Shown: positions 1-5,500, counted from the stretch's first letter. The stretch is 5,827 bases of DNA from Nitrosotalea sp. (GCA_031296345.1 JARLFW010000063.1:1-5827); one strand, 5' to 3'. A program made the numbers and translations. Notes: generated by a model not told the origin, from the letters alone.

Positions 1-142
1 CATCAGGATTTCCAAGATATGTGCCAATTCCTACAGATGAAAGTGAAAGTCCTGCAAAACTCTTAAAGTGATTTTTTGCTACATTTGACTGTCTTTTTGC
101 AAAGTTTGAAGTACCATCTGAGGTAGCATGACCTGAAATCAT
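1..142 (-). CDS. Aldo/keto reductase, N-terminal fragment (runs off the left edge)
   Basis: Only the first 47 codons are present, read leftward from an ATG at 142-140. The translation begins MISGHATSDGTSNFAKR and reaches a segment LSLSSVGIGTYLGNPD. The pattern hydrophobic-x-G-x-GTYLG is the usual first beta strand of the aldo/keto reductase TIM barrel, where the NAD(P)H-dependent oxidoreductases begin. The catalytic Asp-Tyr-Lys-His residues would lie beyond the window, so activity and substrate cannot be judged. The start follows the stop of the prenyltransferase gene by 30 bases on the same strand, so cotranscription is possible, although a TATA-like element sits in that gap. Family assignment is by recognition of this short N-terminal motif; another barrel oxidoreductase is possible but less likely. 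Confidence 0.68.
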   Translation of the reverse strand, partial: MISGHATSDGTSNFAKRQSNVAKNHFKSFAGLSLSSVGIGTYLGNPD

Positions 143-164
143 ACACTTGATAAAAATCTCGACG

Positions 165-172
165 ATTTAATT
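165..172 (-). promoter_or_regulatory. Possible TATA box of the aldo/keto reductase gene
   Basis: On the minus strand this reads AATTAAAT, centred about 26 bases before the ATG at 142, the spacing expected for a leaderless archaeal transcript. The match is weak, and a second T-rich element (TTTTTATC) lies closer to the start. Confidence 0.33.
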
Positions 173-1081
173 CTACTGAAGATTTTTCAAAAGTATGTCT
201 AAAACAAACGAGATAACAAACAATGCTCCAGTAATTCTTCCAAATGACACAAATCCCTGCATAATTGGGACAAGTCTTTCAATGTCCTGATAGTGTTGTT
301 TGAGGGCAACTCCAAATTTTATTGCCAAAGGCATGGTTGCTAGTGTAATAAGAGAGATTATTGGAAAAACTCCTAGAATAACTGATGTGATAATAACTCC
401 GTAAATTATAACCGGGAAGATCCACATGGCCGATACTGCCTTTTCTTTTCCTAGTACAATGACTAGAGTTTTTCTTCCATGTTTCTTGTCTGCATCAAAG
501 TCTGGAAATGAATTTACAAACAAGACTGTAGATGAAAGAACACCTGACACAACTCCTGCAAGGATTGGCTCTAGTGTTATGTGTGAGCTCTGGACAAAAT
601 ATGTTCCAAGTACTATCATTGCACCCTTTATTGCAACAAAGACTTCGCCAAGTCCTGAATCCACAATTCTTGTTGAATAAAAATAGATTGAAACTATTGC
701 AAATCCCAAAATTACAGCTATAGTTATTCCTCTTTCAAATACGAAAAATGCTCCAACTGCAGAGCCAATTATCAACATGACAATTCCCGCTTTGTACACT
801 TGACTTGGTTTGAGTAATCCTTCTGGTAAAACTCCAGTTCCTCCGCTGAATTTTGTTCTTTTGGTTTCAGTATCGATTTGTCTTTTATAGTCCCAATAGT
901 CATTTAGTAAATCTACACTCGCATGCAATGCTGCGACTCCCACAAATGTCAATATTGCAAAACCAATATCGATTGTCTTGTTTTGCCATCCGTTAATTGC
1001 AAGGCCTAGACAAACTGAAATTATTGATGCAAGAAGAAATTTTATTCGTACAACACGTAGCCACACTTTGAGCGTTGACAT
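173..1081 (-). CDS. UbiA-family polyprenyltransferase, MenA-like
   Basis: A 302-residue integral membrane protein, the usual length for the UbiA superfamily, which transfers a polyprenyl chain to an aromatic or other acceptor in the membrane. Eight or nine hydrophobic helices are visible (roughly 12-30, 41-58, 97-116, 118-137, 145-163, 172-190, 217-237, 240-257, 284-299). The first Asp-rich motif is N60-D-Y-W-D64, followed by D70 and the Gly-rich SGGTGVLPEGLL at 79-90. The second is D194-F-D-A-D198 followed by KKHGRKTL. These are the Mg-diphosphate sites of the family. The NDYWDY and GGTGVLPEGLL segments resemble MenA (1,4-dihydroxy-2-naphthoate prenyltransferase) more than heme O synthase. 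Ammonia-oxidising archaea contain menaquinones, so a role in quinone synthesis is a reasonable inference. Digeranylgeranylglyceryl phosphate synthase is an alternative. No other quinone gene is visible nearby. The ATG follows a well-placed TATA box and begins a typical positively charged N terminus. Confidence 0.88.
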   Translation of the reverse strand: MSTLKVWLRVVRIKFLLASIISVCLGLAINGWQNKTIDIGFAILTFVGVAALHASVDLLNDYWDYKRQIDTETKRTKFSGGTGVLPEGLLKPSQVYKAGIVMLIIGSAVGAFFVFERGITIAVILGFAIVSIYFYSTRIVDSGLGEVFVAIKGAMIVLGTYFVQSSHITLEPILAGVVSGVLSSTVLFVNSFPDFDADKKHGRKTLVIVLGKEKAVSAMWIFPVIIYGVIITSVILGVFPIISLITLATMPLAIKFGVALKQHYQDIERLVPIMQGFVSFGRITGALFVISFVLDILLKNLQ

Positions 1082-1103
1082 TTCTGTTAGATCTTGAATT
1101 GTT

Positions 1104-1111
1104 TGAATATA
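1104..1111 (-). promoter_or_regulatory. TATA box of the prenyltransferase gene
   Basis: Reads TATATTCA on the minus strand, centred about 26 bases before the ATG at 1081 and lying in the 46-base gap after the DUF2203 stop. The spacing fits a leaderless mRNA starting at or next to the start codon. Confidence 0.52.
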
Positions 1112-1127
1112 TGTTTGGATGGAAGAA

Positions 1128-1532
1128 TTATCTTAATTTTTCCAAATCCATACTTTCTATGGGTTTTCTACCGTTGAATCCTTCATCTTTTCCATGCCAG
1201 AATTTTATCTCTGTCTCTCCCTCTTTCCAACATAGCCAAATCTCTTCATTGAACATTAACGATGGAAAATCAAGTAATCCTTGTTCAATGCTTTTTATGG
1301 AAACACCCGTGGCTTCCAACTCTTCAATTGATTTGTAAAAATTAGTTATTGCAGAATTGAGTTCTTGTTTTTTTATGATATAATCCTTAAAAGTTGTCAT
1401 GTATTTTGGATTGTTTTCCAAGTCTGACTGGATCTTGACAACTTCATTTTTCATATTTACGATATTTTGAAATTTTTTAATCACTGAAGGAAGCATCTCA
1501 TTTGCTTGATTTAATGTAAAATGGGAGAACAT
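1128..1532 (-). CDS. DUF2203 family protein
   Basis: A 134-residue soluble protein that I recognise as DUF2203, a small family of unknown biochemical function found in archaea and bacteria. The start FTLNQANEMLP (residues 5-15) is the family's opening helix. Residues 18-70 are charged and helical, probably a coiled coil. The C-terminal half carries the characteristic series: an EATGVSIKSIEQGLLDFPS segment (residues 73-91), then the Glu-x-x-x-LCWKEGE strand (97-105), then IKFWHGKDEGFNGRKP (108-123). The Trp-His and Gly-Phe-x-Gly-Arg residues are the conserved hallmarks. The length is normal and the frame intact. It sits 46 bases upstream of the prenyltransferase gene and 49 bases downstream of the ureohydrolase gene on the same strand. 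Nothing in the sequence shows a functional link to either neighbour. Confidence 0.88.
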   Translation of the reverse strand: MFSHFTLNQANEMLPSVIKKFQNIVNMKNEVVKIQSDLENNPKYMTTFKDYIIKKQELNSAITNFYKSIEELEATGVSIKSIEQGLLDFPSLMFNEEIWLCWKEGETEIKFWHGKDEGFNGRKPIESMDLEKLR

Positions 1533-1556
1533 TGTTTTTTTAATAATCTAGGCAGT

Positions 1557-1564
1557 TAAAAGTA
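1557..1564 (-). promoter_or_regulatory. Possible TATA box of the DUF2203 gene
   Basis: Reads TACTTTTA, continuing to AAC, on the minus strand. It lies 25-32 bases before the ATG at 1532, inside the gap after the ureohydrolase stop codon. The spacing is right but the sequence is only a moderate TATA match. Confidence 0.4.
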
Positions 1565-1581
1565 TTAGGTGTCTGACGTGT

Positions 1582-2418
1582 TTATACTGATGATATTACT
1601 TCGGAGATAATTCTTGAAGCTAGATGGGACGTTCTATCCTTGATGTCGTAATTGGGACATACCTCCATTATGTCTAGTCCGCAAATTCCTTTTTTTACAA
1701 TCGACTTGAGAAGAATGGCCACCTCCGTATTTCTTAGGCCTAGTGGAACTGGAACAGAAACTCCTGGAGCATACGCCGGATCAATTGCATCCATGTCTAA
1801 TGAAACATATGTATTTTTTCCAATTCTGTCAAGAATTGTTTCTTCAGTTTTCTGGATTCCGTTTCTAATTATATCAAATGGAGTGATTACTGGTACATCA
1901 TACTTTTTTATATTGTCGATTTCTTCTCTTTCTGGAGTTCTTATTCCTACCATGATACTTGTCTTTATGTCGATATATTCCAAAACATCTTGGAATACTG
2001 AACCATAGTAGCCTTGTACTGAACTTACAAAATCTGGATGCGCATCAAAGTATACTAGGGATAGCGGACCATGTTTTTCTGAAACTGATTTTATTATTTG
2101 GGTTGTTATAGAATGATCTCCTCCGATAGATATGGGAATTTTTGATTTAGAAACTATCTTGTCCATGGCGTATTCTATTTGACTGCGTTCTATGTTTCCA
2201 TAATCGTAAACTTTCTTTGTAATTCCACCTAAAGGTAATCCAAGGGAGACTACATCGCCATGCTTGTATGTGTCCCTTATGGATGAAATCTCTCTAATTT
2301 TATGTGGAGCCTCTGATGTTCCCTTTCTAAGTGCATGAGATTTTGATTCATCAGGAATTCCAACAATTACAATATCTGATTCATCAATATTATCCGTATT
2401 TGCCCAGCAAATTTTCAT
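1582..2418 (-). CDS. Ureohydrolase family enzyme (agmatinase/arginase-like)
   Basis: A 278-residue cytosolic protein of the arginase/agmatinase/formiminoglutamase superfamily, binuclear Mn hydrolases that release urea or a related product from guanidino or similar substrates. All six metal ligands are visible: H102 in GGDHS, D125, H127 and D129 in DAHPD, and D208 and D210 in SLDMDAIDP, which is followed by AYAPGVSVPVPLGL. The C-terminal GLDIMEVCPNYD contains the conserved Glu (E252). One departure is notable: where agmatinases usually have Ser-His-(Gly/Ala) after the DAHxD motif, this protein has GYYGSVFQDVLE, so the catalytic or proton-shuttle His appears to be Tyr138. The fold and metal site are therefore secure but the substrate is not. 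Agmatinase, for putrescine synthesis from agmatine, is the default annotation; another guanidino substrate is possible. The N-terminal extension before the first beta strand is short. The ATG has a TATA box at the leaderless spacing. Confidence 0.86.
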   Translation of the reverse strand: MKICWANTDNIDESDIVIVGIPDESKSHALRKGTSEAPHKIREISSIRDTYKHGDVVSLGLPLGGITKKVYDYGNIERSQIEYAMDKIVSKSKIPISIGGDHSITTQIIKSVSEKHGPLSLVYFDAHPDFVSSVQGYYGSVFQDVLEYIDIKTSIMVGIRTPEREEIDNIKKYDVPVITPFDIIRNGIQKTEETILDRIGKNTYVSLDMDAIDPAYAPGVSVPVPLGLRNTEVAILLKSIVKKGICGLDIMEVCPNYDIKDRTSHLASRIISEVISSV

Positions 2419-2440
2419 CTTTTAATTGAGATCTTGTAAC

Positions 2441-2449
2441 TATTAAAAA
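2441..2449 (-). promoter_or_regulatory. TATA box of the ureohydrolase gene
   Basis: Reads TTTTTAATA on the minus strand, centred 27 bases before the ATG at 2418. No purine-rich Shine-Dalgarno sequence is present in the bases before the start, which fits a leaderless transcript. Confidence 0.6.
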
Positions 2450-2540
2450 TTCGGTAATCGGCGATCAACTGTACTCTAAAATATTCTTGTAAACTCAACA
2501 AAATTAGCTTATTTTTAATAATTAAAGCTGATAAAAGACT

Positions 2541-2550
2541 ATTATAAGGA
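2541..2550 (+). promoter_or_regulatory. TATA box of the 37-residue membrane ORF
   Basis: The sequence ATTATAAGGA lies on the plus strand with its TATAAG core centred about 25 bases before the ATG at 2570. A purine-rich AAAAGAC stretch just upstream could serve as a BRE. A further A+T-rich stretch at 2506-2529 contains a 5-bp inverted repeat (AGCTT/AAGCT). The 2419-2569 gap thus appears to be a divergent promoter region. Confidence 0.5.
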
Positions 2551-2569
2551 ATTTTCAAAGTGTGTTTGT

Positions 2570-2683
2570 ATGAAGCAAAAATCTGGAGAAACTCTTGTGC
2601 GAAGAATATTCTTACCACATTTGTTGGAAATAACAGCAGGAATTCTAGTGGGAACTAGTTTAATTCTCATATCTCACAAATAA
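2570..2683 (+). CDS. Small hypothetical membrane protein (37 residues)
   Basis: A short plus-strand ORF from ATG 2570 to TAA 2681-2683. The protein starts MKQKSGETLVRRIFLPHLLE and continues with about 17 hydrophobic residues rich in Ile, Leu and Gly, ending SHK. It reads as a positively charged N terminus (K2, K4, R11, R12) followed by one transmembrane helix at about residues 18-35. Support comes from the TATA box at the correct distance, from its filling an otherwise unexplained gap between divergent and convergent genes, and from the inverted repeat overlapping its stop codon. I do not recognise the family and propose no function. A chance ORF cannot be excluded; conservation in relatives would settle it. 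Confidence 0.5.
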   Translation: MKQKSGETLVRRIFLPHLLEITAGILVGTSLILISHK

Positions 2684-2708
2684 AGATCTACTTTTAACAA
2701 ATCTTTAT
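2680..2708. terminator. Inverted repeat between convergent genes, possible two-way terminator
   Basis: The arms ATAAAGAT (2680-2687) and ATCTTTAT (2701-2708) are perfect 8-bp inverted repeats around a 13-base loop containing CTTTTAAC. The repeat overlaps the stop of the small plus-strand ORF and lies 17 bases past the birA stop on the minus strand. The stem is weak, with only one G:C pair. In archaea the U-rich segments may matter more than the hairpin. Confidence 0.38.
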
Positions 2709-2724
2709 CCCATAATTTCCGGTG

Positions 2725-3729
2725 TTATGATTTTTTGTATGTTATATCTCCTGCCAGCAGACGTTGGATTTTTCCTCTATTTGATAAAAGGAGTGCGCCT
2801 GTTTCATCAATTCCAATTGCTTTGCCCTTTAACAATCCTGTAGTTGTAGTTGCGGTGACACTCTTTCCTATGGTGGAAGATCTCTTGATCCAGTTTTTTC
2901 TAATTTCTCCAATTGAGTTTGATATGACTTTATTGTACATCTGTTCTAGTTCGTACAGAAATTGTTGTACCAATTCCACAGGATTGCATTTTTGATTTTC
3001 TTTTACCAGTGTAGTAATTCCATAACGTCTTTGAGGATCCTTGACAAGTCTTGATATCTTACTTGGGCTAATTCTAAAATTAATTCCCACTCCTATTACA
3101 AGATAATCTATCTTGTTTGATTCTATGGCAACATCAATTAGAATGCCTGCAACTTTTTTTCCTTTTACTGTTAAATCATTTGGCCACTTTAATTCTGGTT
3201 TTATTTTTAATGTCTTTTCTATTGCAATAGCTAGTGCAAGAGATGTAATCATGGGAAATAATGATGTTTGTGATAACTCAAAGTTTGGTCTGAGTAGTAT
3301 TGATAGCCATATGCCCCCTTTTGGTGAGACCCACTTTCGATTCAATCTCCCCCTTCCTTTGGTTTGTCTCTCTGCTATTACCACAGACCCATTCTCATGA
3401 GGTTTCTGGGATAATTTTAGAGCAAAATTTTGAGTGGAATCTATTGTATCAAAATAATATATTTTTCTTCCAATTATGTCAGTCTGAAGTCCATCTGAAA
3501 TCTCCCATGGTAAAAGAAGTGTAGTGTCTAATTGTAATTTGTAACCTGTCTTTGGTTTTGACTCTATCTTGTATCCAAGTGACTTGAGTTTTTTGATATT
3601 TTTCCAAACTGCAGCTCTGCTAAGATTCAGTGATTTGCTTAGTTTTTCTCCAGATAAAAATTCTGATTGGTGAGATTTCAATAAAGTAATTATTTTATCA
3701 AGTGCTGTTTCATCAAATGACGTATACAT
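2725..3729 (-). CDS. birA: Bifunctional biotin--protein ligase / biotin operon repressor BirA
   Basis: A 334-residue protein with the complete three-part group II BirA layout. Residues 8-66 form an N-terminal winged helix-turn-helix (GEKLSKSLNLSRAAVWKNIKKL, then GYKIESKPKTGYKL). Residues 85-270 are the ligase domain, with DSTQ (97-100), the biotinyl-AMP loop KGRGRLNRKW (124-133), KWPNDL (181-186), KVAGILID (192-199) and GVGINF (213-218). Residues 287-330 are the SH3-like C-terminal domain. The enzyme activates biotin with ATP and transfers it to the Lys of a biotin carboxyl carrier protein. In ammonia-oxidising archaea the expected acceptor is the acetyl-CoA/propionyl-CoA carboxylase of the 3-hydroxypropionate/4-hydroxybutyrate cycle. 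No biotin synthesis gene lies nearby, so targets of the DNA-binding domain are not visible here, though a small inverted repeat before the start could allow autoregulation. It begins 38 bases after the redoxin stop codon on the same strand. Confidence 0.94.
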   Translation of the reverse strand: MYTSFDETALDKIITLLKSHQSEFLSGEKLSKSLNLSRAAVWKNIKKLKSLGYKIESKPKTGYKLQLDTTLLLPWEISDGLQTDIIGRKIYYFDTIDSTQNFALKLSQKPHENGSVVIAERQTKGRGRLNRKWVSPKGGIWLSILLRPNFELSQTSLFPMITSLALAIAIEKTLKIKPELKWPNDLTVKGKKVAGILIDVAIESNKIDYLVIGVGINFRISPSKISRLVKDPQRRYGITTLVKENQKCNPVELVQQFLYELEQMYNKVISNSIGEIRKNWIKRSSTIGKSVTATTTTGLLKGKAIGIDETGALLLSNRGKIQRLLAGDITYKKS

Positions 3730-3732
3730 GTT

Positions 3733-3746
3733 ATAATGACTATTAT
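3733..3746. promoter_or_regulatory. Small inverted repeat upstream of birA, possible operator
   Basis: ATAAT-GACT-ATTAT is a perfect 5-4-5 inverted repeat 4 to 17 bases before the birA ATG, between the start and the weak TATA candidate TTGATAA (3753-3759, minus strand TTATCAA). The position suits a repressor site and BirA carries a helix-turn-helix. The arms are pure A+T and short, so chance is a serious alternative. Confidence 0.22.
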
Positions 3747-3767
3747 TCCAAGTTGATAAGTTGATGC

Positions 3768-4430
3768 TTATTCCTTTAATAATTTTTTTATATTCTCTTC
3801 AAGAAAATCATTGGTTCCAAATGCAACATCTCGTAGTATTCCCTTCTTGTCTATTATGATAGTTGACGGAGTTCCACGCAATGTAAATTCTTCAAAAGTC
3901 TGTGCAGAATATTCTTTGCTTTTGAGATACTGCTTTACTCTTTCCATTATTTCAGATTTTTGATTCTCGCTATATGATTCAAATCCTGGAACATTGGCCT
4001 GAATTATTTCATCTATCTTTGTCTTGCTCATTGGTTCATCATCTTTTTTAAGTAAATCCATGCCAACAGGGAATGGAATCTTGTAAGGAAGTTTGTTTCC
4101 ATCAACAAGTTGGCCGTATTGACTGAGTGCCTTTAGAGTCTCACCTATTACTTCACCCTTTGTAAGTAGTAATTCTAAATTTTCAATTGTGTTTTTATCA
4201 AAATCCTCAAACGCTGTAGCTATTCCAAGGACAGTGACTCCTTCTTTTCTATATTTTTGGTAAATGTCTATTGCTTGAGGAATTCCATATAGAAAACAAC
4301 CAGGGCAATTTACTTGGAATACTTCGACTAGCACAACATTGTCTTTCTCCTTGTCAATGTTGGTTGGTAACCCTTGTACCCATTTTGATACGCCAAGATT
4401 TGGCGCCTTTGAGCCTATCTTTGCCACCAT
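3768..4430 (-). CDS. TlpA/AhpC-like thioredoxin-fold redoxin, cytosolic
   Basis: A 220-residue thioredoxin-fold protein. The N-terminal KIGSKAPNLGVSKWVQG (4-20) is typical of the AhpC-TSA/redoxin branch. VVLVEVFQVNCPGC (32-45) is the first strand and the redox site, with C42 and C45 forming a CPGC motif; the usual Trp before the first Cys is Asn41. VTVLGIATAFED (65-76) is the next strand. RGTPSTIIIDKKGIL (185-199) holds the cis-Pro (P188) loop and final hairpin. Between about residues 90 and 180 lies a largely charged, helical insertion much longer than in simple TlpA/ResA proteins. There is no signal peptide or membrane anchor, so it should act in the cytosol, as a thiol-disulfide reductase or peroxiredoxin-like enzyme; its partner cannot be inferred. 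The gene is divergent from the exported-protein array, with 135 bases between, and is followed by birA after 38 bases. Confidence 0.82.
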   Translation of the reverse strand: MVAKIGSKAPNLGVSKWVQGLPTNIDKEKDNVVLVEVFQVNCPGCFLYGIPQAIDIYQKYRKEGVTVLGIATAFEDFDKNTIENLELLLTKGEVIGETLKALSQYGQLVDGNKLPYKIPFPVGMDLLKKDDEPMSKTKIDEIIQANVPGFESYSENQKSEIMERVKQYLKSKEYSAQTFEEFTLRGTPSTIIIDKKGILRDVAFGTNDFLEENIKKLLKE

Positions 4431-4565
4431 TTGATTCGTACTTGGAAATATTCCGTGTCTATTTGTTTGTTATGGGCAAAATCTTGAGAGAACCAAATTA
4501 TGCTGTAAAGGCAAAAAGATCATAGAGTGGGAATTTTTTTATAGATCATATTAATACTCAATGTC
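4431..4565. other. Divergent intergenic region between the redoxin gene and the exported-protein array
   Basis: This 135-base gap serves two divergent genes. It holds GGAAATATTCC at 4444-4454 (arms GGAA/TTCC around ATA), 14 bases upstream of the redoxin start. It also holds two copies of AGATCATA (4517-4524 and 4543-4550) that bracket the TATA box of the first exported-protein gene. A 17-codon ORF (4472-4525, plus strand) also lies here but is not called as a gene. No convincing TATA box for the redoxin gene was found. Confidence 0.4.
4532..4543 (+). promoter_or_regulatory. TATA box of exported-protein gene 1
   Basis: AATTTTTTTATA differs at one position from AATTCTTTTATA in the promoters of the next two genes. 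Its T-tract and ATA end lie about 26 bases before the ATG at 4566, which supports that start and a leaderless or nearly leaderless transcript. Confidence 0.62.
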
Positions 4566-4952
4566 ATGCGACCTAAATTGCTCGTGCTATTGTTTGTAAC
4601 CGGAGTTTTGGCATCGTCTTTTGCAGCTTCAGTATTGCCTGCAGCAAATGCATTGACTGCAAGAACTGATTTTAGCAATAGACACCTTAGTGCGTCTTAT
4701 GGTAACAGCCCAATATGTGGTGACCATGTATGTGCACCAGGTGAAAAAACTGCTTGGGCAGATAAAATATCTGCTTTACAGAGGGGAGGAACTGGTAAAA
4801 TTGTAGCCGGCGAAACATATCGAGATGTATTGAAAAATATCCAGTCCACTTCTGGTATGTCATCAATGCATCAAACTACCAAGATAACTGAAAAATTAGG
4901 AGTGGGTGCAAATATGACTGGCGCTGGTAACATGACAAAAGGTACCAAGTAG
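4566..4952 (+). CDS. Small exported Cys/His-motif protein, tandem paralogue 1
   Basis: A 128-residue protein of unknown function. Residues 1-29 form a Sec-type signal peptide: charged start MRPK, hydrophobic core LLVLLFVTGVLASSFAAS, and a probable cleavage site after A29 (ANA|L). The mature core SYGNSPICGDHVCAPGEKTAW (44-64) contains C51, H54, C56, E60 and W64. It is followed by a GTGKIVAGETYRDVL segment (75-89). The tail (95-128) is rich in Ser, Thr, Gly and Met (GMSSMHQ) and carries two Asn-Met-Thr sequons (N116, N122) that could be N-glycosylated. There is no C-terminal anchor or sorting motif, so the product is probably secreted or held loosely outside the membrane. The two Cys could form a disulfide, or with His and Glu bind a metal; neither is shown. 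It is the most divergent of the three copies downstream of the motif, but its core is closest to copy 3. Confidence 0.8.
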   Translation: MRPKLLVLLFVTGVLASSFAASVLPAANALTARTDFSNRHLSASYGNSPICGDHVCAPGEKTAWADKISALQRGGTGKIVAGETYRDVLKNIQSTSGMSSMHQTTKITEKLGVGANMTGAGNMTKGTK

Positions 4953-4993
4953 TTACTACAAACTCCTCTCTAATCATTTTCTGCGCATGAATG

Positions 4994-5021
4994 ATTCATA
5001 ATTCTTTTATAACCCCTTTAG
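4994..5021 (+). promoter_or_regulatory. Promoter of exported-protein gene 2, with block shared with gene 3
   Basis: The 18 bases ATTCATAATTCTTTTATA (4994-5011) recur exactly before gene 3, and the next ten (ACCCCTTTAG) match there at eight positions. The TATA element CTTTTATAA (5004-5012) is centred 26 bases before the ATG at 5034. Immediately upstream, ATGAAT-G-ATTCAT (4987-4999) is a perfect inverted repeat with 6-base arms where an activator or repressor could bind; only its right half is kept before gene 3. Confidence 0.7.
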
Positions 5022-5033
5022 GAATCATGATCG

Positions 5034-5432
5034 ATGTCTAACAAGATAGTATTACTATTTACAACATCTGTAATTTTGGCATCATTTGGTGTAATGGCAA
5101 TTCCGCTGGCTAGTGCACTAATTACCAATCCTGTAGACAATAGTCATGTCACTGCAAGATTTGAAGGTGACTTGAAAGTATGTGGTAATCATTTGTGTGC
5201 TCATGGTGAAAAAACTTTTTGGGACAAAGCAGTATGGGGCGCCCAGAATGTGAGTCAAGGTAAAATCTCTAGTACTACACAGCACGGTGAAAGCGTAATG
5301 CAAAAAATGGCAGGTTCAACTATTGGAACAACAACTTCCCATGGATCACAGAAACCTACAATGCATTCAACAATGCCTGTGATTGGTGCATCAAATGCCA
5401 ACATGACCGGTAACGTTCCTAATAACAAGTAA
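5034..5432 (+). CDS. Small exported Cys/His-motif protein, tandem paralogue 2
   Basis: A 132-residue protein of unknown function, begun at the ATG placed by the TATA box. The signal peptide is MSNKIVLLFTTSVILASFGV followed by MAIPLASA, with cleavage predicted after A28 (ASA|L). The core is VCGNHLCAHGEKTFW (49-63), with C50, H53, C55, E59 and W63; Asp is replaced by Asn and Pro by His compared with the other copies. Then come AVWGAQNVSQGKI (66-78) and HGESVMQKMAG (84-94), both shared with copy 3. The tail is the longest of the three and is rich in Thr, Ser, Met and His (TSHGSQKPTMHSTMP, 101-115). Sequons occur at N72 (NVS) and N123 (NMT). The Met and His in the tail would suit copper or other soft-metal binding, but this is only a suggestion. 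The signal peptide start MSNKI-LL is shared with copy 3. Confidence 0.82.
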   Translation: MSNKIVLLFTTSVILASFGVMAIPLASALITNPVDNSHVTARFEGDLKVCGNHLCAHGEKTFWDKAVWGAQNVSQGKISSTTQHGESVMQKMAGSTIGTTTSHGSQKPTMHSTMPVIGASNANMTGNVPNNK

Positions 5433-5434
5433 TC

Positions 5435-5454
5435 ATTGGGACGCAACCAATTTT
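5435..5454 (+). terminator. Weak hairpin with T-run after exported-protein gene 2
   Basis: ATTGG (5435-5439) pairs with CCAAT (5447-5451) over a 7-base loop and is followed by a TTTT run, three bases after the stop codon. The stem is short; the T-run alone may act as the termination signal before the promoter of gene 3. Confidence 0.28.
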
Positions 5455-5459
5455 GTACA

Positions 5460-5487
5460 ATTCATAATTCTTTTATATGCCCTTTAG
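5460..5487 (+). promoter_or_regulatory. Promoter of exported-protein gene 3, with block shared with gene 2
   Basis: The 28-base block matches 4994-5021 at 26 positions, including an identical 18-base start. The TATA element TTTTATAT (5471-5478) lies about 26 bases before the ATG at 5501, fixing that codon as the start. A perfect palindrome TTGTACAA (5453-5460) abuts the block on the upstream side. Confidence 0.7.
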
Positions 5488-5500
5488 ACCACAAGAACTA

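Noticed and set aside
1075..1338. Plus-strand ORF of 87 codons across the DUF2203 gene
   Set aside because: It is antisense to a recognisable DUF2203 protein, and its start falls within the prenyltransferase start region; no promoter or family resemblance supports it.
2415..2618. Minus-strand ORF of 67 codons upstream of and overlapping the ureohydrolase start
   Set aside because: It runs through the divergent promoter region and antisense to the small membrane ORF, has low-complexity Ile/Leu/Lys composition typical of translated A+T-rich DNA, and would cover the ureohydrolase TATA box.
4444..4454. GGAAATATTCC palindrome as the TATA box of the redoxin gene
   Set aside because: On the minus strand it is centred only about 19 bases from the ATG, too close for a transcript that includes the start codon, and no alternative downstream start is plausible. 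It is kept only as part of the intergenic description.
5118..5303. Minus-strand ORF antisense to exported-protein gene 2
   Set aside because: It lies fully inside a gene supported by a signal peptide, paralogues and a promoter; a similar antisense ORF occurs in gene 3 (5588-5776), as expected when the sense strands are homologous.
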